Part shown: in pieces, positions 1 to 7,050 of the stretch | Layout of the letters: every line of letters starts with the position of its first letter | How positions within the stretch are numbered: the first letter of the stretch is position 1 | NCBI RefSeq assembly: GCF_025290835.2 | Contig: NZ_JAOCQD020000002.1 | Location: forward strand, 2,046,001-2,110,000 | Length of the DNA: 64,000 bases | Source of the DNA: Aquabacterium sp. OR-4 | GTDB taxonomy: Bacteria; Pseudomonadota; Gammaproteobacteria; Burkholderiales; Burkholderiaceae_C | Direction: 5' to 3' | The notes under the pieces: model-generated | Seen by the model: only the letters and a program-made list of their open reading frames with translations | Told to the model about the DNA's origin: nothing | Databases searched by the model: none | Made by a program: the position numbers and the translations under genes

Positions 1-1
1 C

Positions 2-577
2 AACCCCTTCGACGCCGCCGAGCTGATCCGCCAGCGCGGCTTCAGCGCCTTTGCGCGGCCGGTGGGCAAGGCCGACGAGATGCTCATCGCCGCCCAGGCC
101 GGCTCGGCCCTGCGGCGCGTGGAAGACCTGCGCCCCGGCTGCCGCGTGGCCATGGCCGACCACCGCGACGTCAAGCTGATCGGCCTGCGCCTGCTCGAGG
201 CCGCCGACCTGCACGAACCCGATCTGCAATGGCAGCTGTGCGACAGCCACCAGGCCGCGGCACGCCGCCTGATCAAGGGCGAGGCCGACGTGGCGTTTTT
301 CCTGGCCGAGACCTTTCATGCGCTGTCGCGGCTCACCCGCAGCCAGCTGCAGGTGGTGATCGAAAGCGCGCTGCACGACATCACCCACGTGATGCTGGCC
401 CACGCCCGGGTGGCCGAACAGGTGCCAACGCTGTGCGCCACGCTCACCGGTGTGGACAGCAGCCACAGCAGCGACCGCGAGGTGCTCGAGGCGCTGGGCA
501 TGCCCGGCGGCTTTGAAGCCATGCAGGCCGAAGACGCCGAGTTCATGGTCGACCTGATGGACACGCTGCTCGACTGA
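2..577 (+). CDS. PhnD-like phosphate/phosphonate-type substrate-binding protein, C-terminal part
   Basis: The reading frame is open from the window edge, so the N-terminus lies upstream; 191 residues are visible. The sequence reads like the second lobe of a type 2 periplasmic-binding fold of the PhnD/phosphite family: a 'VAMADHRDVKLIGLRLLEAA' stretch followed by 'KGEADVAFFLAETFHAL', the pattern in which such proteins score the availability of a ligand lobe. No transmembrane segment is visible in this part. The next gene starts 20 nt after the stop, so it is probably the first visible member of the GTPase cluster that runs to 4173. A transport role is not shown; in this setting it may be a sensory domain instead. 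The family call is moderately sure, the ligand unknown. Confidence 0.6.
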   Translation, partial: NPFDAAELIRQRGFSAFARPVGKADEMLIAAQAGSALRRVEDLRPGCRVAMADHRDVKLIGLRLLEAADLHEPDLQWQLCDSHQAAARRLIKGEADVAFFLAETFHALSRLTRSQLQVVIESALHDITHVMLAHARVAEQVPTLCATLTGVDSSHSSDREVLEALGMPGGFEAMQAEDAEFMVDLMDTLLD

Positions 578-597
578 GCTGCCCGACCCCACCCGCC

Positions 598-1203
598 GTG
601 ACCCCGATGTACCCCAGCGCCGACGACACGGCCGTGCGCCTGGCCTTTCGCAGCCTGTCGCGGCTGGTGCTGCGGCGCCCGCGCGACGCCGCGGCCCATG
701 CCGCACGGCTGCGCGTGGCGCTGCAGATGCCCGGCGCCGAGCCGGCCCAGGGCGCGCTGGCCGACTGGCTGGTGGCCTGCCCCGACGCCCCGCTGGCCCA
801 GCGCCGCGAAACCCTGGCCGCACTGCGCGCACGGCTGGGCAGCGCCCTGGCCCAGGCCTTTGCAGTGCATGTGGAGGGCCGGCGCCTGCCGCCCGCCAAC
901 CCGCTGGCCACGCGCTGGAGCGTGCTGGCCGCCGCCTCGCTGGATGTGCCGCCGCGCGCCCTGCGCGGCAACTCCGACGACTCGCGCCTGCTCGCCGCCG
1001 CCGCGCTGCGCGCCTGGCGCCAGGGTGACATGGCCGCGCAGCAGGCCTTTCTGGACCATTGCCGGGTGTGCCACGACACCCTGGCGTTTTTGCTGGCGCG
1101 GCGCGAGATCCTGCGCAACGGCCTGCCGCTGCCCGCCGCCTGGCAGGCCACGCAGCACGCCATGCAGCCGCGCCAGGCCCACCCCCACAGGCCCGCCGCA
1201 TGA
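598..1203 (+). CDS. Hypothetical protein of the GTPase cluster
   Basis: I do not recognise this 201-residue protein. It begins with GTG at 598 (an ATG three codons later is an alternative) and its stop overlaps the next start as ATGA. The protein is Ala/Arg/Leu rich and looks wholly helical, with no signal peptide or membrane segment. A 'CRVCHDTLAFLLARRE' motif near residues 157-172 holds two cysteines that could bind metal or simply be structural. The tight coupling with the following gene and with the small GTPase two genes on suggests a cytoplasmic partner of that GTPase; this is inference from position only. Confidence 0.6.
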   Translation: MTPMYPSADDTAVRLAFRSLSRLVLRRPRDAAAHAARLRVALQMPGAEPAQGALADWLVACPDAPLAQRRETLAALRARLGSALAQAFAVHVEGRRLPPANPLATRWSVLAAASLDVPPRALRGNSDDSRLLAAAALRAWRQGDMAAQQAFLDHCRVCHDTLAFLLARREILRNGLPLPAAWQATQHAMQPRQAHPHRPAA

Positions 1204-2852
1204 CCCCCTTGCCGCGCCACCGCGTGCTGATTGCCGGCATGACCCCGCAGACCGCCAGTGCGGTGGAGCTGATCGTGCGCGCGGTGTTCGGCGCGGTGAA
1301 CATCGTGCGCCACGACCGCACGCCCGGCCTGGGCGCCGCCAGCGTGGCGCTGCACGCCCGGCACGACGACCTGTGCGTGGTCGACCTGCTGGGCTTCGGC
1401 TGGGCGCGATGGTCGCCCCAGCACGAGCAGGCGCTGCGGCTCGATCTGCTGGGCTCGCGCCCGGCCGTGCTGCTGCTGCCCCCCGGCGGCGGCGGCTGGC
1501 CGCCGCACCTGGGCGACCATGCCACCGAACACTCGGACGGCCTGCCGGCCGGCGCGGCGGCCAGCGCGGCTGGCAGCGCGGCGGGCAGCGCGGGTGTCAC
1601 GCCGCGCACCGGCCCGCTGCGCGTGATGCTGGCCCACCCGGCCTCGATGGCGGCCATGCGCGCGGCGCTGCAGCGGGTGCGCGATGCCGGGCTGGCCAGC
1701 GGCGAAACGCGCGCCCGCGGCGATGCCACCGGCCGCGGCAGCGAGCCGCCGCCCCGCCGGCCCAGCCTGGCCGAGCGTGTGCGCGCCATGGTGCTGCCGG
1801 CCACGCCGGCCACCGGCCCGCAGGCGCCCGCGCGCGGCGCGCCCGCCAGCAGCGCAGCCGGGGCCGCCGCCGTGTCGGCAGCGCCACGCGCCGAGCGCCT
1901 GGCCGCCACCTCGGCCGCGCAGTGGCTCGACACCCAGCCGCCCGGCCCGGCCACCGAGCCGCCGCCGCTGCCCGTGGCCCGCCCCGCCCCCACGGCCGCC
2001 GTGCCGGCCGCCGCGGCAGCCGCATCCGCTGCATCCGCTGCATCCGCTGCATCCGCTGCATCCGCTGCAGCCACCACCAGCGCCAGCGTCACGGCGACCG
2101 CCGCAGCCGCCACCGCACCGCCAAGCGCCACCGCACCGCCAGACGCCCCCGCGCCGATGCAGCCCTTCCGGCTGGCCGCCGACACCCGTGCGGCGGTGGA
2201 TGCGGCCTGCCCGGCGGTGGCGGCCAATCCGTTTCTGTCGCTGGTGCTGGGCGTGGCCATGCACGACGCGCCGCACGCCTTCCACATCGGCCGCCAGACC
2301 GGCGCCATCTTCGATCCGCGGCACAACTGGGTGGCCTCCAACATCGCCACCGCGCTGCGCAAGCGCCTCACCCAGCACCGGCTGATGCTCGAGATTGCCG
2401 CGGTGCAGGCCCTGGATGACGCCCAGGCCGAGACCGCCGCTCGTGCACTGTACGGCCGCCGCAGCGACGGCCGCCGCGCGCTCGATGCCTTTGTCTGGGC
2501 CCTGGTCTACAACACCTTCGACGAGGATCTGCCGGCGGTGGACGGCGCCCTGGCCTTCCGCCTGCACCAGCTGCCCAACTTCACCCGGCTGCCCGAGGTG
2601 CCCGACACCTTCGTGCAGATGGCGCTGCTGAGCCTGCAGGGGCCGCAGAGCGTGGCCGCGCTGCGCCGCGCCTATCCCGCCGTGGACCCCGGCCGGGTGG
2701 GCCTGTTCGCCCTGTGCGCGCTGCTGTCGGGCCTGGCCACGGCGCTGCCGGCGCGGCTGGCCGGCAGCGCCGCCTTGCCGGCGCCCGCGGCGGCCCGTGC
2801 CGCGGCACCGCGGCGCAGTTTCATCCGGTCGCTGCTGGCCAAGCTGTTCTGA
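1200..2852 (+). CDS. Large hypothetical protein with Ala-rich linker, GTPase cluster
   Basis: This 550-residue protein of unknown function starts at an ATG overlapping the previous stop (ATGA). Residues 1 to about 105 form alternating hydrophobic strands and helices ('RVLIAGM', 'LCVVDLLGFGW', 'AVLLLPPGGGG') that resemble a receiver-like or Rossmann fold without an obvious phosphoacceptor. Residues about 105-320 are a low-complexity Ala/Pro linker containing five exact copies of a 9-nt unit. Residues 320-525 are a helical domain with no family I can name, and the protein ends in a short basic amphipathic tail ('RRSFIRSLLAKLF') that could touch a membrane. It lies 17 nt upstream of the GTPase gene and is probably its scaffold or regulator. 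Confidence 0.6.
   Translation: MTPLPRHRVLIAGMTPQTASAVELIVRAVFGAVNIVRHDRTPGLGAASVALHARHDDLCVVDLLGFGWARWSPQHEQALRLDLLGSRPAVLLLPPGGGGWPPHLGDHATEHSDGLPAGAAASAAGSAAGSAGVTPRTGPLRVMLAHPASMAAMRAALQRVRDAGLASGETRARGDATGRGSEPPPRRPSLAERVRAMVLPATPATGPQAPARGAPASSAAGAAAVSAAPRAERLAATSAAQWLDTQPPGPATEPPPLPVARPAPTAAVPAAAAAASAASAASAASAASAAATTSASVTATAAAATAPPSATAPPDAPAPMQPFRLAADTRAAVDAACPAVAANPFLSLVLGVAMHDAPHAFHIGRQTGAIFDPRHNWVASNIATALRKRLTQHRLMLEIAAVQALDDAQAETAARALYGRRSDGRRALDAFVWALVYNTFDEDLPAVDGALAFRLHQLPNFTRLPEVPDTFVQMALLSLQGPQSVAALRRAYPAVDPGRVGLFALCALLSGLATALPARLAGSAALPAPAAARAAAPRRSFIRSLLAKLF
2022..2066 (+). repeat. 9-nt tandem repeat, five copies, in frame
   Basis: Five perfect copies of gcatccgct lie in the linker of the preceding large protein, encoding Ala-Ser-Ala units. 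Because the unit is a multiple of three, copy-number change would lengthen or shorten the linker without breaking the frame. Confidence 0.9.
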
Positions 2853-2869
2853 GAGCCCCGCCAAACCCC

Positions 2870-3415
2870 ATGTCCCAGATCCACAAGATCGTGTTCGTCG
2901 GCCCGGTGGGCGCCGGCAAGACCCAGGCCATCCGCACGCTGTCCGACATCGAGGTGGTGTCCACCGAGGCCCGCGCTTCTGACGAAGTGCAGCAGCTCAA
3001 ACCGCAAACCACGGTGGCCATGGACTACGGCGTGCTCCACCTCGACAACGGCGACCGCGTGCGCCTGTACGGCACGCCCGGGCAGGAGCGCTTCGATTTC
3101 ATGTGGGACATCCTCACCGAGCATGCGCTGGGCCTGGTGATGCTGGTGCGCGCCACCGCGCCCGACCCGCTCAACGACCTGCGGCTGTGCGTCAGCGCGT
3201 TCCGCCGCGTCATCGACGACACCGCGCTGGTGGTCGGCCTGACCCACAGCGACAGCCTGGCCGAGCGCGGGCTGCGCCCCGCGGTGATGGCCGAGCTGGC
3301 CCGCCTGGGCGTGCCGGCGCTGGTGATGAACGCCGACGCCCGCGAGCGCAGCGACATGGTGATGCTGGTCAAGACCCTGATCTACAGCCTCGACCCGCTG
3401 TACGCACCCGAATGA
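2870..3415 (+). CDS. Small Ras-like GTPase, COG2229/MglA-related
   Basis: A 181-residue stand-alone GTPase. The G1 P-loop is GPVGAGKT (residues 11-18). The G3 motif reads GTPGQ (68-72) in place of the usual DxxGQ, a substitution typical of the COG2229 predicted GTPases. The G4 motif is THSD (125-128), a known variant of NKxD. There is no membrane segment. Proteins of this family are bacterial relatives of MglA, which acts as a polarity switch, and often sit beside roadblock or other regulatory proteins. It shares an ATGA overlap with the next gene and follows the large linker protein by 17 nt, so the cluster is likely one operon. The family call is firm, the cellular process unknown. Confidence 0.88.
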   Translation: MSQIHKIVFVGPVGAGKTQAIRTLSDIEVVSTEARASDEVQQLKPQTTVAMDYGVLHLDNGDRVRLYGTPGQERFDFMWDILTEHALGLVMLVRATAPDPLNDLRLCVSAFRRVIDDTALVVGLTHSDSLAERGLRPAVMAELARLGVPALVMNADARERSDMVMLVKTLIYSLDPLYAPE

Positions 3416-4173
3416 GCACCGGTGTGCTGCCCGAGGGTGGCGGCGAGGGCCCGCCGCGCCTGGCGCTCACCGCCGCCGGTGCGCTGCATGCCTTTGCCCG
3501 CGCCGAACCCGATGCCGAGCGCCTGGCGCTGCAGGCCGTGCTGGCCGGGCCCGAGCTGCTGTCGCCGGCCGCCTGGCTGGCGCGCGATGCCGGCCACGCC
3601 CGGCTGCTGCCACGCGCCGCCGATGCCGGCTGGCTGACGGTGATCCACCGCGCGCTGCGGGCGCCCGATGTGCGGCTGGACGACTTTGTGCCCCAGGTCA
3701 TTGCTGGGCTGTCGGGCGAGCGCTGCGCGGCGCTGGCCTCGGACGGCGGCTTCTGCGTGGGCCACACCGGCTACAACGCCAGCGAGGCCGAGGCGCTGTG
3801 CGTGGCCGCGGCCGACTTCACCGAGTTCGCGGCGCGCCAGCGCGCACGCGGCTGGCATGGCGCCAGCGACCGGGTGTGCTTTCACCGCGACGTGAACCTG
3901 CTGATTCCCTCGGTGAGCTTCGTGCCGTTCTGGATCGACGGCATCGACCACTGCCTGGTGCTGGGCGGCGAGCCGCTGCTCAACCAGCCGGCCTTCGTGG
4001 AGCTGCTGTGGGGCCTGCAGGCCGCCGCCACGCGCTTTGCGCGTCAGCTGCCGGCCGGCTGGCACGGCCCGGGCGAAGCCAGTGGCGCGCCACCCGGTGG
4101 CACGCCGCCCGGTAGCACGCCGCCCGGTGGTGGCCGTGGCGGTGGCGGGGCCGGCCTCAAGCCGCCGGGCTGA
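3412..4173 (+). CDS. Hypothetical protein, possible GTPase partner
   Basis: This 253-residue protein starts at an ATG overlapping the GTPase stop, a sign of translational coupling. The core, residues about 105-215, has alternating strands and helices ('GGFCVGHTGYNASEAEAL', 'LLIPSVSFVPFWIDGIDH') compatible with a roadblock/longin-like fold, the usual partner type for MglA-like GTPases, but I cannot confirm that by eye. The C-terminus is low complexity, with repeated GGTPP/GSTPP units encoded by a 15-nt duplication (4096-4125) and a Gly run. The stop lies 16 nt inside the end of the opposite-strand hydrolase gene, so the two genes converge and overlap. Confidence 0.6.
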   Translation: MSTGVLPEGGGEGPPRLALTAAGALHAFARAEPDAERLALQAVLAGPELLSPAAWLARDAGHARLLPRAADAGWLTVIHRALRAPDVRLDDFVPQVIAGLSGERCAALASDGGFCVGHTGYNASEAEALCVAAADFTEFAARQRARGWHGASDRVCFHRDVNLLIPSVSFVPFWIDGIDHCLVLGGEPLLNQPAFVELLWGLQAAATRFARQLPAGWHGPGEASGAPPGGTPPGSTPPGGGRGGGGAGLKPPG

Positions 4174-5023
4174 GCAGCGCCGCCTGCGCCTGGGCCAGGC
4201 TCATGCTGCGCACGCCGCGCGCCCGCATCTCGGCCATGAACTCGGCCGCCTGCGCCTCGAAGCCGGGCACCGGGCTCATGCCGTCGCTCAGCAGCACCAG
4301 GCGCTCGGGCCGGTGCGCGGGCAGGTGCGCCACCAGGTGCTCCACCGTGGCGCGCACGCAGTGGCTCGAAGCCTGGCCGGCGATGAACAGCTGGGCCGCG
4401 CGGTCCAGCCGCGCCAGCAGCGCATGGTTCAGGCCGGTGGCGGGGTCGTGCTCGTCGGGCACCTCGGCCTGCAGCGCGCTGTAGTGCTCGGTCCAGGGGT
4501 TGTCGCCCTTGTGCAGCACCTGCACCGGCCGGCCCTGGCGCTCCTCCCAGGCGCTGCAGGCGGCCAGCACCTCGGCATGCAGGCACTGGCCCCAGCTGCC
4601 CATCTGGCAGTGCACCGGCCACACCATCAGCGTGTAGCGGCTGCGCGCCTCCAGCGCCTCCAGGTAGGCCAGCGCGCGCGGTGCATGGGTCTCGTCGGCC
4701 GGGTGGTAGCGGCCGGCCATCACGTCGTCGGCGGTGATCTGGGTGAAGGGCGCCACCGGGCCGCCCTCGTCGGTGCGCCAGAACGGCGGGTGGGCGATGT
4801 CCACGCGGTGGTGGCTGTCGAGCGTGGCGGTGATCGCGTCCAGCGCCGCGCCACTGCCGGCGATGAAGCGCGCCAGGCGCTGCAGGTCGGCATGCGCGCC
4901 GGGCACCGGCAGCGCCGGCGCCAGCCGCCGGCCGCTCACCGGATCGGTGGGGCACCACTCGGGCGGCAGGTCGCAGAAGTCGTTTTGCGCGTCGATGATC
5001 AGCAGGTGGTGGCGGTGCGGCAT
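4157..5023 (-). CDS. Isochorismatase-family cysteine hydrolase (nicotinamidase-like)
   Basis: A 288-residue cytoplasmic hydrolase. The N-terminus carries the family's strand and catalytic aspartate, 'IIDAQNDF' (Asp11). The nucleophile is in 'ASSHCVRATV' (Cys222), a standard isochorismatase/nicotinamidase active-site context; the catalytic Lys is expected in between. At 288 residues it is longer than PncA (about 213). It resembles the 'nicotinamidase' set that hydrolyses nicotinamide to nicotinate for NAD salvage, but the substrate is not provable here. The start at 5023 was chosen because the protein begins directly with the first strand. It stands alone, converging on the GTPase cluster and divergent from the monooxygenase gene. 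Confidence 0.82.
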   Translation of the reverse strand: MPHRHHLLIIDAQNDFCDLPPEWCPTDPVSGRRLAPALPVPGAHADLQRLARFIAGSGAALDAITATLDSHHRVDIAHPPFWRTDEGGPVAPFTQITADDVMAGRYHPADETHAPRALAYLEALEARSRYTLMVWPVHCQMGSWGQCLHAEVLAACSAWEERQGRPVQVLHKGDNPWTEHYSALQAEVPDEHDPATGLNHALLARLDRAAQLFIAGQASSHCVRATVEHLVAHLPAHRPERLVLLSDGMSPVPGFEAQAAEFMAEMRARGVRSMSLAQAQAALLSPAA

Positions 5024-5102
5024 GGCGGCCTCGGCTGGGTGGTGTGCAGCGGGCGGCATACTGGCCCGCCCCGCATTCGATCCCCGTTTGGAGACCGCCC
5101 CG

Positions 5103-5405
5103 ATGATCCTCGAACTTGCCGACATCCGCATCCAGCCTGGCCAGCAGGCCGCCTTTGACGAAGCCATCCAGCGCGGCCTTGCCACCGTGATCAGCCAGGC
5201 CCAGGGCTTTCGCGGCTGGAAGGTGAACAAGGGCATCGAATCGCCCGAGCGCTACGTGCTGCAGATCCTGTGGGAGACGCTGGAAGACCACACCGTGCAC
5301 TTCCGCGGCGGCCCGTTGTTCCCGCAATGGCGCGCCATCGTCGGCCCGTTCTTCGCGGCACCGCCGGTGGTGGAGCATTTCGAGCTGCTTGGCCAGGGCC
5401 AGTGA
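5103..5405 (+). CDS. Antibiotic biosynthesis monooxygenase (ABM) domain protein
   Basis: A 100-residue single-domain protein with the dimeric alpha-beta-barrel pattern of the ABM family: start 'ILELADIRIQPGQ', central 'QGFRGWKV', then 'YVLQILWETLEDH' and a helix ending in 'VVEHFELL'. Members act as small cofactor-free oxygenases, quinol monooxygenases or haem-degrading enzymes, or are just ligand-binding barrels; the substrate cannot be told from sequence. The stop is followed at once by the ATG of the M20 peptidase gene (TGAATG), so the two are likely co-translated. Confidence 0.8.
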   Translation: MILELADIRIQPGQQAAFDEAIQRGLATVISQAQGFRGWKVNKGIESPERYVLQILWETLEDHTVHFRGGPLFPQWRAIVGPFFAAPPVVEHFELLGQGQ

Positions 5406-6932
5406 ATGGACCCCCACGTCGCTGCGCTCCTGCCCCCCGAGGGGGCGCTCAGCCCCTTGGGGCGGCCCGGCGGGGCTGAGGCGAACCCCCACGTCGCTGC
5501 GCTCCTGCCCCCCGAGGGGGCGCTCAGCGCCGCCGTCAGGCACGCCGAAGCGCTGTTTGACAGCGGTGCGTTTTTTGACACCCTGGCGCGCCGCGTGGCC
5601 TGCCGCACCGAGAGCCAGAACCCCGAGCGCGCCGCCGAGCTGCACGCCTACCTGGCCGACGAGCTGCAGCCGGCCTTCGAGGCCCAGGGCTTCGCCGTGG
5701 CCCTGCATGCCAACCCCGAGCCCGGCGCGCCGCCGCTGCTGAGCGCCGAGCGCCTTGAAGACCCGGCCCTGCCCACCGTGCTGTTCTACGGCCATGGCGA
5801 CGTGGTGCGCGGCCACGAGGGCCAGTGGGCCGAGGGGCGCGACCCATGGACGCTGACGGCCGACGCGTCGGCCAGCGGCGCGCGCTGGTACGGCCGCGGC
5901 GCCGCCGACAACAAGGCCCAGCACAGCATCAACCTGGCCGCGCTCGATGCCGTGCGCCAGGCCCGCGGCGGCCGCCTGGGCTTCAACGCCAAGTGGCTGG
6001 TGGAGATGGGCGAAGAAACCGGCTCGCCCGGCCTGGCCGCCTTCTGCCGCGCCGAGCGCGCGCGCCTGGCCTCCGATGTGCTGATCGCCAGCGACGGCCC
6101 GCGCCTGCGCGCCGACCGGCCCACGGTGTTTCTGGGCTCGCGCGGCGTGGCCAATGTCGATCTCACGCTCACGCTGCGCGAGGGTGGCCACCACAGCGGC
6201 AACTGGGGCGGCCTGCTGCGCAACCCCGGCACCGTGCTGGCCAATGCCATCGCCTGCCTGGTCGATGGCCGCGGCGTGATCCGCGTGCAGGGCCTGCGCC
6301 CGCCGCCCATCCCCGCCAATGTGCGCGCCACGCTGGCCGACATTGCGGTGGGCGGCGGCCCGGGCGATCCCGGGGTGGATGCCGCCTGGGGCGAGCCCGG
6401 CCTCAGCCCCGCCGAGCGCGTGTTCGGCTGGAACACGCTGGAGGTGCTGGCCTTTGGCTGCGGCAACCCGGCGGCGCCGGTGAACGCCATCCCGCCCAGC
6501 GCACGCGCCACGCTGCAGCTGCGCTTTGTGGTCGGCACCGATGCGGCGCGGCTGCGCGAGCACCTGCTGGCGCACCTGGCCGCGCACGGCTTCGGTGACA
6601 TCGCGGTCAGCCATCCGGTGGTCATGGGCGCCACCCGGCTCGACCCCGACAACGCCTGGGTGCGCCTGGCGCTCAGCACGCTGGCGCAGGCCACCGGCCG
6701 CGCGCCGGCACTGCTGCCCAACCTGGGCGGCAGCCTGCCCAACGACGTGTTTGCCGACATCCTGGGCCTGCCCACGGTGTGGATTCCGCACAGCTACCCG
6801 GCCTGCAGCCAGCACGCCCCCAACGAGCATGTGCTGCCCGCCGTGCTGCGCGAAGGCCTTGCGATGACCACCGCGCTGCTGTGGCAGGTGGGCGAGCAGG
6901 CGGCGGTGCTGCCGCGGCGGCTGTCGCGCTGA
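5406..6932 (+). CDS. M20-family metallopeptidase with repeat-derived N-terminus
   Basis: A 508-residue zinc peptidase/amidohydrolase. The metal and catalytic motifs are visible: 'FYGHGDVV' (His-x-Asp), 'YGRGAADNKAQ' (bridging Asp), 'VEMGEETGS' (Glu-Glu) and a late His in 'ACSQHAPNEH'. A dimerisation lid lies between the two catalytic halves, as in the dipeptidase/ArgE/DapE group. The first 41 residues are not peptidase sequence: they are the translation of one full and one truncated copy of a 70-nt palindromic repeat (5411-5528). No in-frame ATG lies between the repeat and 'ALFDSGAFFDTL', where the family's homology normally begins, so the ATG at 5406, touching the upstream stop, appears to be used. 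Substrate unknown. Confidence 0.88.
   Translation: MDPHVAALLPPEGALSPLGRPGGAEANPHVAALLPPEGALSAAVRHAEALFDSGAFFDTLARRVACRTESQNPERAAELHAYLADELQPAFEAQGFAVALHANPEPGAPPLLSAERLEDPALPTVLFYGHGDVVRGHEGQWAEGRDPWTLTADASASGARWYGRGAADNKAQHSINLAALDAVRQARGGRLGFNAKWLVEMGEETGSPGLAAFCRAERARLASDVLIASDGPRLRADRPTVFLGSRGVANVDLTLTLREGGHHSGNWGGLLRNPGTVLANAIACLVDGRGVIRVQGLRPPPIPANVRATLADIAVGGGPGDPGVDAAWGEPGLSPAERVFGWNTLEVLAFGCGNPAAPVNAIPPSARATLQLRFVVGTDAARLREHLLAHLAAHGFGDIAVSHPVVMGATRLDPDNAWVRLALSTLAQATGRAPALLPNLGGSLPNDVFADILGLPTVWIPHSYPACSQHAPNEHVLPAVLREGLAMTTALLWQVGEQAAVLPRRLSR
5411..5528 (+). repeat. Tandem palindromic dispersed repeat, locus 1 (one full, one truncated copy)
   Basis: Copy 1 covers 5411-5480 and copy 2 runs from 5486 to about 5528, 75 nt apart. 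Each full unit has two hairpins: GCCCCC/GGGGGC with a 3-nt loop, and CTCAGCCCC (5448-5456) pairing with GGGGCTGAG (5472-5480). The same unit recurs at 38586-38730. It is translated as 'PHVAALLPPEGALSPLGRPG' in the peptidase frame. Confidence 0.92.
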
Positions 6933-7050
6933 ATTTTCTTCGGCGGCAGGCCGAGATTTCAGCGAGTCAGCCAAGGGCCTGCCGGCCTACGCTTGCGCAT
7001 TGTTCGCCGGCCCTGCACGATGCCGGCGCGTCCGCATCGAAAGGCCTGCC

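Noticed and set aside
4044..6974. A 976-codon antisense frame over the hydrolase, ABM and M20 genes
   Set aside because: It has low-complexity Ala/Gly/Arg sequence and overlaps three well-supported genes; it is a shadow of them.
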